From positions 1 through 27,279 of the forward strand of contig JAEWGD010000039.1 in NCBI GenBank assembly GCA_023388515.1: 27,279 bases of DNA. The letters run 5' to 3'. The DNA is from Bacillota bacterium (GTDB lineage: Bacteria > Bacillota > Clostridia > Oscillospirales > Ruminococcaceae). The translations under genes were made by a program, and so were the position numbers. Shown piece after piece: positions 16,983 to 25,552 of this stretch. Under the pieces are notes generated by a model. The model had not been told where the DNA came from. It saw only the letters and a list, made by a program, of their open reading frames with translations, and ran no database searches. Every line of letters begins with the position of its first letter. The stretch's first letter is position 1.

Positions 16983-18026
16983 CTACAACAACGCCACTTC
17001 CACCCCAACAATCGCCCCATCGCCCCCAATACCAAGTGGCTGTGAACCCCATGCAACAGAATAAAGCCTGCTCCCATAATTCACAGTCCTCATGCCGTCC
17101 ATTGCACTGCACAAAGGATTATTTTCAAACCCTCCCCAAATTAAAAGTGAAAAACTTGTCAGCTTGGCAACAGAACGCAAAAAATCCGAGCATAATCGCC
17201 TGTCATTACCCTTAATGTATAAATAAGACAATATTCCAAAATTTACATCGCTATTAGGCTTTGGAAAGCTTGGATACCCAAAAATATGCGTTGGAAGATG
17301 CGATAAAAATCTGTAAACACCACCATAAGCACACATATGATACTGCTTAGTCGCCTGTTGATTGCCCACAAAACAACAAGCTATTATTTCACCCCCTTTT
17401 CTTATGCTATAAAAGGTTTTGTTTCCAAGCCCTGTATAATTATAATTCACAGGAGAAAATGTAAGCTTGCGAAAATATGCGTCTATAATATCCTCAAATC
17501 CTGAGAGATTATTTTCCTCTACCTCAAGGATTTTCTTGCCCCCATGAAAGCAATAAGTTGTATAATTTCCTAGGTAATGATACTTAGGCATACTTTTATG
17601 CCCCTTTTCAAGAAGTGCTATAGCATTTTTATTATCGTCAAGAATCGTTGTATAAAAGCAGTCACATTCAGCTATGTTTTCAAAAAGAAACTGATACGCC
17701 CTTGCGATAAACCTTATTTTTTTCTGATAATCAGGACGTATTTTCAGCCCCGTCAGATACCCACATTTCCTTACATCACCATTCACATACTCATCACGAA
17801 TTACAGCACCACCTACTGCAACTATCTCATCTCTTTCATTGTCACGAATAACCATAATTTTGGAGTAGTCGCCATCTGCTGAAAATGAAGCTAAAGGGTT
17901 TGGATTTCGGAGATATTTTACACTTATTCCACCGCTGAAATGTCCTGATTCAAACACCTTAATTATTCCATCATTATCCTTCTCGTTAGCAAACTTTAGT
18001 GTATACCTGTTATTTTGGAAATTCAT
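16983..18026 (-). CDS. GNAT-like acyltransferase, last gene of the radical SAM operon
   Basis: 347 residues from ATG at 18026; an in-frame TTG one codon earlier is possible. AGGAG 9 nt upstream of the ATG fits either. The first 150 residues have a GNAT pattern: NRYTLKFANEKDNDGIIKVF, strands EIVAVGGAVI and CGYLTGLKIRPDYQKK (an acyl-CoA loop-like position), and an ILDDNKNAIALLEKG segment. The second half (about 165-347) may be a second, divergent GNAT-like domain. The substrate is unknown; amide or ester formation using an acyl-CoA or acyl carrier is the usual chemistry. It overlaps the end of the preceding radical SAM gene by about 17 nt, so translation is probably coupled. No clear terminator follows; repeat copy A begins within 50 nt. 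Confidence 0.7.
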   Translation of the reverse strand: MNFQNNRYTLKFANEKDNDGIIKVFESGHFSGGISVKYLRNPNPLASFSADGDYSKIMVIRDNERDEIVAVGGAVIRDEYVNGDVRKCGYLTGLKIRPDYQKKIRFIARAYQFLFENIAECDCFYTTILDDNKNAIALLEKGHKSMPKYHYLGNYTTYCFHGGKKILEVEENNLSGFEDIIDAYFRKLTFSPVNYNYTGLGNKTFYSIRKGGEIIACCFVGNQQATKQYHMCAYGGVYRFLSHLPTHIFGYPSFPKPNSDVNFGILSYLYIKGNDRRLCSDFLRSVAKLTSFSLLIWGGFENNPLCSAMDGMRTVNYGSRLYSVAWGSQPLGIGGDGAIVGVEVALL

Positions 18027-19341
18027 CAAGATTTTCTCCTATTGGAACATTCATTTTCTGGTCCACTTCTTCCCCTAGTCGCAAATTCATTGCCCAAAAC
18101 AACCCCCATAAAAGTGGGCTTGTCCTTCCAAGAGATGCAAAACCTCTGCTTAAAACTGTTTTTGCTGAGGAAAATTCTTTTCTTGCATTACGGCAAAAAC
18201 TGCCAAGTTCTTCTGCTGAAACCAGTTTAGGATTGAACGCTACCTCACCATAATTATAGCCCTCAGCAAGCCACCATTTATCATGAATAAGCCTATTTTC
18301 CTCTTTAAGGCGGCTATAAAGTTCTGTACCAGGAAACGGTAGTAAGTGGTTGAATGCTGATGTGTAAAAATTATGCTTTTTCGCAAATTCCACCGACTCC
18401 CATACCGTACTTTCATCATCATGGTCATAGCCAAAAACAAAGGTTGAATATATTCCTATTCCAGCGTCATGAATTCGCTTAACAAGCTCATCACGCTCAC
18501 CTAAGGCATAGTTAAAAGATTTATTCATCTGATTAAGATTTTCCTTGTTAAGACTTTCAAAACCTATTAGAATTATCTCGCAACCACTTTTTTTCATTGC
18601 CTTTAAAAGCTCTGTATCCTTTGCCATAGACAGAGTTCCCTGTCCTGCCCACTTAGATTTAAGAGGAGTTATCTCTTTGAACAGTCCCATTGCATTTTCC
18701 CTGTTTGCAACAAGATTATCATCAACAAGAAAGGCGTATTTATGCTTTGAGGTTTCAATATCCTGTACAATAAGTTCATGTCTTCTTGCATAATAATGAC
18801 TGCAATAATATTTTGATATAGCACAGAATTCACATGAATGACAGCAACCACGCCCTGTTTCAATCAGCGATACGGGGAGATACTTTTTGCCGTCAAAAAT
18901 GCTTTTATCAGGAGTTACGTCATAACTCCCTATTCCACCATTATAGACCTTTTTCAAGCATCTGTTTTTATAATCATCAAGCATTTCTAGCCACACTGTT
19001 TCAGCATTTCCAATAATTACACTATCACAATATTCCGTCGGCTCATTCGGACAAAGCGTTACATGATATCCACCCATAACAACAGGAATACCCCTTTCAC
19101 GAAACTTTTTTGCAATAGCATAGCTACGTTTCGCCGTATAGGTTTCAACTGTAATACATACCAAATCAGTGTTTGTATTGTAATCTATAAGCTCAATTCG
19201 GTCGTCATAAAGCTCCGTTTCAATTTCCTTTGGAGTAAGTGCCTTGAGAACTGCTATTGTAAGAGGCTCCATTTTCCATGTGCCTATGTATTTTTCACCC
19301 GACTTTTTGCCGATAGCGGGAAGTATAAAAGTTATTTTCAT
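18010..19341 (-). CDS. B12-binding-type radical SAM protein, type I
   Basis: 443 residues. The N-terminal Rossmann-like B12-binding domain (about 1-125) includes YDDRIELID, ITVETYTAKRSYAIAKKF and GGYHVTLCPNEP. It lacks the DxHxxG motif, as in BchE- and HpnR-like proteins, so cobalamin would bind without a protein histidine ligand. The radical SAM core (about 155-360) has CxxxCxxC at Cys166, 170 and 173, the motif that holds the 4Fe-4S cluster. Further family signs are FLVDDNLV, LIGFESLNKENL and FVFGYDHDDES. A C-terminal domain contains KWWLAEGYNYGEV, shared with the products of 22918-24252 and 24233-25552. Homologous enzymes methylate or rearrange unactivated carbons, and the substrate here is unknown. 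AGGTGA precedes the ATG. The gene begins 8 nt after the previous one and overlaps the following GNAT-like gene. Confidence 0.88.
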   Translation of the reverse strand: MKITFILPAIGKKSGEKYIGTWKMEPLTIAVLKALTPKEIETELYDDRIELIDYNTNTDLVCITVETYTAKRSYAIAKKFRERGIPVVMGGYHVTLCPNEPTEYCDSVIIGNAETVWLEMLDDYKNRCLKKVYNGGIGSYDVTPDKSIFDGKKYLPVSLIETGRGCCHSCEFCAISKYYCSHYYARRHELIVQDIETSKHKYAFLVDDNLVANRENAMGLFKEITPLKSKWAGQGTLSMAKDTELLKAMKKSGCEIILIGFESLNKENLNQMNKSFNYALGERDELVKRIHDAGIGIYSTFVFGYDHDDESTVWESVEFAKKHNFYTSAFNHLLPFPGTELYSRLKEENRLIHDKWWLAEGYNYGEVAFNPKLVSAEELGSFCRNARKEFSSAKTVLSRGFASLGRTSPLLWGLFWAMNLRLGEEVDQKMNVPIGENLDEFPK

Positions 19342-19349
19342 TTTTCACC

Positions 19350-20684
19350 TCACAAAACTGGTATATCAGAATTATCGCACATAACTTCTTTGGTAAACTT
19401 ATGCCATTTATCAGCATAACCTTTATAACCTAAATTAAGTGGTAAAGATAACCAAGGGCTATGTCTAAATGGGGCAAGCCTTTTAAATATATTTGATGTA
19501 GAATAAGTTGCTCGCCATGCAAAATCAGTACCCTCCTCAAGCTGTTCCTTTGTCATAAGCTTTGGAGTGAAAACACAGTGCTGAACGTCATACATTGCCC
19601 AATTATTTTCGATTATTCTGCCCTCTTTTTCAAGCTGATTATAATACTCTGTCTTTGGAAAAGGAGTCAAAATTGAATATCTCGGCAAGTCAATTTTAGC
19701 TTTCACTACGGTTTCAACAGTACGCTCAAAAACGCTTTCATCCTCCTCATCGCCACCGAACGCAAAGCAACCCTGTACAAGTATCCCACAATCATGAAGT
19801 TTCTTCATAAGCTCAATATATCCACCAACCTTATTAACACCCTTGTTGATATATTTCTGCGACTCTTGTGTTATCGACTCAAAGCCGATTAATAACCCTC
19901 TGCACCCACTTTTTCTGAATACAGTAATCAGCTCATCATCTATTCCAACGGAAGATGTAACCAATCCAAGCCATATTACCTTTAGTGGAATTAGGGCTGT
20001 AAAAAGCTCTATTGCATAGTTACGGTCAGCTATTAGGTTTACATCAGGAAACAGCACATGCTTTGTATTGAGTGCTACTATTTCAGCTACCACTTCATTT
20101 ACAGGGCGTTTGAAAATTGTGCGTCCGAATGCGGCAGGATATGCACAAAAGCTACATGGCAAGGAACAACCTCTTACAGCCTCAACAGTATTCATTGTGA
20201 TATAGCGTTTTTTATCCAGTAATTGACGTTTTGGAGTTGGTCTGCCCACAATTGAAAAGTCACAATTCTGGTGATATACCTTTTTATAATCCCCTTTAAT
20301 ATAATCATATATAAACTGAGGAAAAGTTTGCTCTGAAAAGCCAGTGAAAATAACATCAGCATGAAGTGACGCTTCCTCTGGCATGAGTGAGGGATGAACA
20401 CCACCCATAAAAACAGTTTTCCCTTTTTTTCTAAAATAATCAGCATAGGCATAGCATCTTGGAGCAGTGCCTGTAATACAAGTTATACCGATTAAATCTG
20501 CCTTAATATCAAGTGGGATTTTCTCTGCTGTTTCATCATAAACAACCATTTCTACTTCAATATCTTCAGGAATAAGTGCCGCAAGAGTTGTTAAGGTAAG
20601 TGGGGCATAATGAAGAGATTTTCCAAAGCTACCCGAAAACCTATGCATTGCTCCTGCTGGTGCAATTAACGCTATTTTTAACAT
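19350..20684 (-). CDS. B12-binding-type radical SAM protein, type II
   Basis: 444 residues. The B12-binding-like domain (about 1-125) has YAPLTLTTLAALIPEDIEVE, ITCITGTAPRCYAYADYF and GGVHPSLMPEEA, again without DxHxxG. The radical SAM motif is Cys173, 177 and 180 (GCSLPCSFC). FPDVNLIADRNYAIELF and LIGFESITQESQKYINKG are family hallmarks. The C-terminal portion (WAMYDVQHCVFTPKLMT) differs from type I and matches the protein encoded at 25549-26850 (WSRYNQHYAVFQPSNMT), so these two form a second subgroup. It has the same genetic role in the operon as that gene: each is followed directly by a type I gene. AAAGGAA lies before the ATG inside the end of the GH3-family gene, 2 nt away. The reaction is unknown. 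Confidence 0.88.
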   Translation of the reverse strand: MLKIALIAPAGAMHRFSGSFGKSLHYAPLTLTTLAALIPEDIEVEMVVYDETAEKIPLDIKADLIGITCITGTAPRCYAYADYFRKKGKTVFMGGVHPSLMPEEASLHADVIFTGFSEQTFPQFIYDYIKGDYKKVYHQNCDFSIVGRPTPKRQLLDKKRYITMNTVEAVRGCSLPCSFCAYPAAFGRTIFKRPVNEVVAEIVALNTKHVLFPDVNLIADRNYAIELFTALIPLKVIWLGLVTSSVGIDDELITVFRKSGCRGLLIGFESITQESQKYINKGVNKVGGYIELMKKLHDCGILVQGCFAFGGDEEDESVFERTVETVVKAKIDLPRYSILTPFPKTEYYNQLEKEGRIIENNWAMYDVQHCVFTPKLMTKEQLEEGTDFAWRATYSTSNIFKRLAPFRHSPWLSLPLNLGYKGYADKWHKFTKEVMCDNSDIPVL

Positions 20685-20686
20685 AA

Positions 20687-22210
20687 TTAATCTGTTCCTT
20701 TCTTAAACCATTCTTCCCAACCATCTCTATTGCTAAGGTGGGAGGGTTTTATATCCCCTAATCTCATACCCTCCGACGTTAATCGACTTAAATAAGCCTT
20801 TTCCGGCTCTCCAGCTACGATAACCACTCTAGCTTTTTCAAGCTGTCCCAAGCTTCTGCAATAGTCATAATGAAAGCTTTCACAAAGTGCATTATCTATA
20901 ATATCGTCGGTGATATCTGTATTTGTTGTATACAAGCAATAGCGATTTTCATTCGGTGCTAAAAAGTAAAAGTTATTTTTTATTCCAATTGATTCCGCAA
21001 CCTTATTCACAAACTCCTCCGTAAGTTTTTCACCAAATAAATCAGATATAATACCCTTACGTCGCAAAAACCTTATAAGCGGAGGTCTATCCTCAAAGGT
21101 TTCAAGCACTTCAATAATATCACCTATGCAGTACCTATAAAATCCACCACCAGTTGTAATTATAACCTCATATTCGCCCTTTTCAAGCTGATGAGTGAGA
21201 TAAATTTTATCATTAGAAATATTTCTAAACTCAAAAAAATGCGAGTAAATGCTTAATCTGCTCCCCTGTTCATTTACAAGTGGAAACGATATAAAGCATT
21301 CTGTTGCAAGCAGTCCTTTTGGCTGAATATACACATCGGGAAATAACCTTTGAATATCGGAAATATAGTCTTTAGCACTGCCATCTGCCCAACAGCTTAT
21401 TGTTTTAATATTAGGAAAGACTAAGTCAAAGCGTTCATTTTCTACTGCATTTAAAATCCTATCCCTATCCTTTTTATTAAATTCCTTTGTAAGCTTATTC
21501 GCATTTTCTTTTATAAACCTACAAAGAATTGAAAGAAAAGTCGGATTCCACACGGATATAAGCGAAAGATTTCTACATTTCAGCAACTGTTTTGCAGTAT
21601 TCATATAAAAACTGTCCATATCGGTTGAGAATTTAACAGATGAGTCTACTGCAAAAACTTTGTCCATTATCCTTTTTTCAATTTTGCCAAAATATTCAGA
21701 ATCTTCTTCAAAGCCTATCGGAACACCACCATCAGTAAAGCTTTTTCTTGATGTTACAGGAGTAATTGACCAATAGCTTTTTCCATCACAAACGCCCTCA
21801 ACATTCGTATAAATATCATAAAGCCAAGCTTTTATCCCCCTTTGGAATTCCTTTTTAAGCGTCGCAGTATAGGGAATAAGCTTTTTGCCATCTGACGAAC
21901 CGCTTGTAAGCTCAAAAAGCAAGACATTTTCTGTGGTAAGAATATTTTTCTTACCATCACAAATTTTGTCGATATATGGCTTATAATCGTTATACGTAGT
22001 AAGAGGAACATTTTTCGCAAAGTCATTATAATCCCTTATATCAGCAAAGCTGTGTTTTTTACCATATTCTGCGCTTGCATTTCTATTCAATATATCAGCC
22101 AAATAACCAGCCTGAATCTTTTCAATATTACAAGCCTGTGAAAATAGTTTATACTCTTTTTTATATAAAAGTCTACATATATCATTCAATATCCTACATA
22201 ATATACTCAT
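20687..22210 (-). CDS. GH3-family adenylating enzyme (acyl acid-amido synthetase type)
   Basis: 507 residues. It resembles the plant GH3 auxin-responsive (JAR1-like) family of the adenylate-forming superfamily, which activates a carboxylic acid with ATP and joins it to an amine, often an amino acid. The nucleotide-binding motifs are in the right order: TSGSSDGKK (102-110), ATEC in the second motif (302-305), YRYCIGDII (358-366), and FLRRKGIISDLFGEKLTEEF (381-400). All key positions look intact, so the enzyme should be active. The carboxylate and amine are unknown, since bacterial members have few assigned substrates. The start overlaps the GNAT-like 22207-22905 gene by 4 nt (ATGA), the tightest coupling in the operon, suggesting that the two act together. 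No signal peptide is seen, so it is cytosolic. Being surrounded by radical SAM genes suggests that the activated acid is a chain those enzymes modify. Confidence 0.87.
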   Translation of the reverse strand: MSILCRILNDICRLLYKKEYKLFSQACNIEKIQAGYLADILNRNASAEYGKKHSFADIRDYNDFAKNVPLTTYNDYKPYIDKICDGKKNILTTENVLLFELTSGSSDGKKLIPYTATLKKEFQRGIKAWLYDIYTNVEGVCDGKSYWSITPVTSRKSFTDGGVPIGFEEDSEYFGKIEKRIMDKVFAVDSSVKFSTDMDSFYMNTAKQLLKCRNLSLISVWNPTFLSILCRFIKENANKLTKEFNKKDRDRILNAVENERFDLVFPNIKTISCWADGSAKDYISDIQRLFPDVYIQPKGLLATECFISFPLVNEQGSRLSIYSHFFEFRNISNDKIYLTHQLEKGEYEVIITTGGGFYRYCIGDIIEVLETFEDRPPLIRFLRRKGIISDLFGEKLTEEFVNKVAESIGIKNNFYFLAPNENRYCLYTTNTDITDDIIDNALCESFHYDYCRSLGQLEKARVVIVAGEPEKAYLSRLTSEGMRLGDIKPSHLSNRDGWEEWFKKGTD

Positions 22211-22905
22211 TCAAACAGCAACCCTAATAACCGTTTTTTAAGCAATGACTTATCTATTTTAGCAAGACAGGCAAGGTCGTTCCCATTGTGATGTTCAGGG
22301 TTTCTTTTGCAAAAGTATGCAATATCCTTGTTTTTAAGCTGACGTTCATCTATATCAGCAACTCCATCTTTAAGCTTATCCTTAGTAGTCTTATACTCAA
22401 TTACTCCACTGTCTTTATTATATTCATTAGGGTAGAGCTTTTCTGCATAGGCATCAATTATACTCTGTTCATAAGACGGAGTTTCTGTTTTATAATTCGG
22501 ATAAAATTCATTCCAAAACAATGGCATAATGCGATAGGTTTTATAGCCCTTGCAAATCAAAAACCAATAAAACTCCTCAAACTTTTCAGCATGTTCAAAC
22601 CAATATCTTGCCCAAACACGAAAAAGCTCCGTACTTCCCCAATAATCCTTATGTATTATTGTGTCGCCTGAAAACATACCATGAACTGTTTTACCATTAA
22701 GATTCAGGTTTAGTAGCTTTTGCGTTGTAAAACCAACCAATCCCTCTGTTTCATGATAAAGCGTCAAACAATAATCCTTGTCATAAAAATCACTTTCAAA
22801 TACCTTTTCGTCAATATTATCATAAAATTCAGCCATAAGTGAATACATCTTCGCAACATCATTCTTGCTATATTCACCTATTGGCTTTATCATTCCTTTT
22901 AGCAT
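22207..22905 (-). CDS. Putative GNAT-like acyltransferase paired with the GH3-family gene
   Basis: 232 residues. I do not recognise a named family with certainty. The fold pattern suggests a GNAT-like protein: an N-terminal helix region (YSKNDVAKMYSLMAEFYDNI), strands CLTLYHETEGLVGFTTQ, and a VHGMFSGDTIIHKDYWGST stretch at the usual acyl-CoA binding position. It continues with aromatic-rich FYWFLICKGYKTYRIMPLFW. The C-terminal 70 residues are charged. GGAGGAG close before the ATG supports the start, which is 12 nt after the preceding radical SAM gene. The stop overlaps the GH3-family start. Its partner role could be acyl transfer to or from the product of the GH3-type enzyme. It is shorter than, and only distantly like, the 16983-18026 product, so a recent duplication is unlikely. 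Confidence 0.6.
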   Translation of the reverse strand: MLKGMIKPIGEYSKNDVAKMYSLMAEFYDNIDEKVFESDFYDKDYCLTLYHETEGLVGFTTQKLLNLNLNGKTVHGMFSGDTIIHKDYWGSTELFRVWARYWFEHAEKFEEFYWFLICKGYKTYRIMPLFWNEFYPNYKTETPSYEQSIIDAYAEKLYPNEYNKDSGVIEYKTTKDKLKDGVADIDERQLKNKDIAYFCKRNPEHHNGNDLACLAKIDKSLLKKRLLGLLFE

Positions 22906-22917
22906 ATTACTCCTCCA

Positions 22918-24252
22918 TTATTCTAATCCGAACTTCATTCCTTGTTTCTTAAACACCTCTTTCTTAAAAAGAGGATTATACAAAAGATAAGTGAAAAATC
23001 TATATGGTGTCCGCAAATTTGTACGAGGCTCAATTGCTCTTTTTATAATAGATGACCAACTGTTGAAACGTCGCCTGCAATCAAAGGAGATTTCTGTAAG
23101 CTCATCAGCTGTCATATTCTTTGGCATTATGCTAGCGTAATTAAACCTGTATTTCTCATGTAGCCACCACTTTTTATCGTATAAAAGCCGTCCCTCACTC
23201 TCCATTTTTCTGTACAAAGGTGTGTTCGGGTATGGCATAAGAATATTAAACGCTGCAAAGGTGAATTTGTTTTTTATTGCAAAATCACAAGTCGCCTTAA
23301 TTGACTCAAGGGTATCACCATCATGCCCAACAGTAAAGGCTGCCCAAGTTTGTAAGCCCCATTCCCTAAGCTGTTTTATTTCTGATTTATACATATCGCT
23401 AGATGGTGCTTTATTCGTGCTTTTATTCATTTCAGCAATACATTCAGCTGATATTGATTCAAAGCCTATAACAAGCCCAAGACAACCACTTTTAACCATA
23501 AGTTCCATGAGTTCCTTATCATCAAGCATATCAAGACTACCCTGACTTACCCAATGAATTTTTAGTGGAATTAATGCACGAAAAAGCTCCTTTGCCTTTT
23601 CCTTATTGCAAACGATATTATCATCAACAAAGAAAAGTAGTTTTCTTTTCTGTGACTTTATTTCAGCTACAACATCTTCAACAGGTCTGCAATAATGATG
23701 TGCATTAAAATAAACAGATGAAGCACAAAAGCTACATTTATTACTACAACCTCTTGAAAACTGAAGAAGTGTTATCGGAAGATAGCCTTTATCCTCAAAA
23801 ATATCACGCCTAGTTATAACATTAATTTGTGGACATTCGGGTTGAATTGGCGTATATCTTTCTTTAAGCTCACCTTTTCGGCAATCCTCAATCATATCTG
23901 CCCAAACTGGCTCAGCATCACCAATAATAATGCTGTCACAATATTTAGCAACCTCATCGGGTATAAGTTTAACGTGCATACCACCCATAATAACCTTAAT
24001 ACCTCTGCTACGAAATTCTGCACTAATTTCATACGCTCGCCTTGCTGTAAAAGTTTCAACAGTTATTGCAACAAGGTCGGTCGGCTCATCATAGGGCATA
24101 TCTTCCATACGGTCGTCATACATAACAACCTCCACATCTTCAGGTGTAAGTCCCGCAAGAATCCCAAGCTGTAACGGTTCCATTCTGCCCTCGTCCACAT
24201 AAAGGCTATGTTCACGCCGTCCTATATTCGGTTTAATCAACGTCAATTTCAT
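22918..24252 (-). CDS. B12-binding-type radical SAM protein, type I
   Basis: 444 residues. The N-terminal domain (about 1-125) includes GRMEPLQLGILAGLTPEDVE, YDDRMEDMP, ITVETFTARRAYEISAEF and GGMHVKLIPDE. It has no DxHxxG. The radical SAM cluster motif is Cys169, 173 and 176 (GCSNKCSFC). FFVDDNIVCNKEKAKELF and VIGFESISAECIAEMNKS follow, with the type I C-terminal mark KKWWLHEKYRFNY. One change from its paralogues is VGHDGDT where they have FGYDxDD. The start overlaps the end of the preceding type I gene by 20 nt, with GGAGGT upstream. Two adjacent type I genes at this point, against one in the second half of the operon, suggest that one copy arose by tandem duplication. The substrate is unknown. 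Confidence 0.88.
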   Translation of the reverse strand: MKLTLIKPNIGRREHSLYVDEGRMEPLQLGILAGLTPEDVEVVMYDDRMEDMPYDEPTDLVAITVETFTARRAYEISAEFRSRGIKVIMGGMHVKLIPDEVAKYCDSIIIGDAEPVWADMIEDCRKGELKERYTPIQPECPQINVITRRDIFEDKGYLPITLLQFSRGCSNKCSFCASSVYFNAHHYCRPVEDVVAEIKSQKRKLLFFVDDNIVCNKEKAKELFRALIPLKIHWVSQGSLDMLDDKELMELMVKSGCLGLVIGFESISAECIAEMNKSTNKAPSSDMYKSEIKQLREWGLQTWAAFTVGHDGDTLESIKATCDFAIKNKFTFAAFNILMPYPNTPLYRKMESEGRLLYDKKWWLHEKYRFNYASIMPKNMTADELTEISFDCRRRFNSWSSIIKRAIEPRTNLRTPYRFFTYLLYNPLFKKEVFKKQGMKFGLE

Positions 24253-25552
24253 TTAATATACCTCCAAGAATCTGCCCCTGTTTTGTAAGTATTTCCTTAT
24301 GTGAAATAAAGTTAACAAGCATAAATACAATAAAATTCCATGGAATAAAGTTAACTGGATTTGAAAAAAGTCTTTTCATTATACAACCAAAAGAATAAAA
24401 TTTCTTGCGAATATCAAGGCAATTATCTTGAAGCTGTTCGGGTGTCATATTCTTTGGCATATATGTAGTTTCGCCATATTTATATTTATCAGACAGCCAC
24501 CACTTTTTATAAATAAGCCTATTTTCGCTCTCCATACGCTTATAAACCTTTGTTGCTGGCATTGGTATCAACGGATTGAAATTCGTTACTGCAAGACGAT
24601 TTTTTACTGCAAAGTCGTAGGTTCGCTTGAAAATTTCTACATCATCATTATCATACCCAAAAACAAATGTACCATAAATAAGCATTTTATGGTTATATAT
24701 CCTTTTGATAACATCATCATAATTTGTAATAGATTTGTTCGCTGTTTTATTCATTTTATTAAGGCTTTCTGTATTAAGCGTTTCAAACCCTAGCAACACC
24801 AAAAAGCAACCTGATTTCTTCATTTCCTTTAGCAATTCATCATTTTTTGCAACGTCCATGCTTATCTGGCACGCCCATTTTTTCTTCAGAGGTGCAATCG
24901 CTCTGAACAGTTCAATTGCAGATTTTTCATCATAGAAAAGATTATCATCAACAAAGAAAATTATCTTCTCCTTAGCCCTTTTCAGCTCCTTTACAACATC
25001 TTCTGCTGATTTTCGGCGAACACATTTATACATAGTTTTAATCGAACAGAAATCACAGTCGAATTTGCAACCCCTTGAGGTCTGATAAACACCCACACCA
25101 TAATATTTATGCTTGTAAACTGAACTATCCTCCTCAAAAAAACTAAGCGAACAGCTTTCATCCGATATATATTTCTGTTTAACTTCTCCTGTTTTGCAAT
25201 CCGAAAGAAACTTTCCCCATGTGTCCTCTGCGTCACCGATAATAACCGAATCAGCATATTTCAAGGCTTCATCAGGCATTACTGTTGGATGAAAACCACC
25301 CATAACTATTATATTATCCTCTTTTTTATACTTTTTTGAAAGTATATATGCACGTTTTGCTGTATATGTTTCCACAGAAAATGCAATAATATCAGAATCA
25401 ATTATATCAGGCAGCTTCTCTACTCGTTCATCAAGAAAATCTATCTCAAATTCATTTGGAGTAAGGTTTTTTATTATTCCAAACAATACAGGCTTCATCG
25501 CATCTGTGCTTATGTACTCGAACATATTTAGACGTATAAAAGTTATTTTCAC
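24233..25552 (-). CDS. B12-binding-type radical SAM protein, type I
   Basis: 439 residues from a GTG start at 25552, whose GTGA overlaps the stop of the preceding gene, with GAGGG upstream. The N-terminal domain (about 1-120) has MKPVLFGIIKNLTPNEFEID, DERVEKL, FSVETYTAKRAYILSKKY and GGFHPTVMPDEA. The radical SAM motif is Cys162, 166 and 169 (GCKFDCDFC). Then come FFVDDNLFYDEKSAIELF, LLGFETLNTESLNKMNKT and FVFGYDNDDVE, and the C-terminal mark KKWWLSDKYKYGET. It lacks the roughly 5 residues that its paralogues have before the first helix (no counterpart to the GKKSGEKYIG loop). It is the second gene of the operon. Confidence 0.88.
   Translation of the reverse strand: MKITFIRLNMFEYISTDAMKPVLFGIIKNLTPNEFEIDFLDERVEKLPDIIDSDIIAFSVETYTAKRAYILSKKYKKEDNIIVMGGFHPTVMPDEALKYADSVIIGDAEDTWGKFLSDCKTGEVKQKYISDESCSLSFFEEDSSVYKHKYYGVGVYQTSRGCKFDCDFCSIKTMYKCVRRKSAEDVVKELKRAKEKIIFFVDDNLFYDEKSAIELFRAIAPLKKKWACQISMDVAKNDELLKEMKKSGCFLVLLGFETLNTESLNKMNKTANKSITNYDDVIKRIYNHKMLIYGTFVFGYDNDDVEIFKRTYDFAVKNRLAVTNFNPLIPMPATKVYKRMESENRLIYKKWWLSDKYKYGETTYMPKNMTPEQLQDNCLDIRKKFYSFGCIMKRLFSNPVNFIPWNFIVFMLVNFISHKEILTKQGQILGGILNEIDVD

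Noticed and set aside
16855..17112. 85-codon minus-strand ORF overlapping the last operon gene
   Set aside because: It is in another frame of the GNAT-like gene and extends into repeat copy A, with no supporting start signal.
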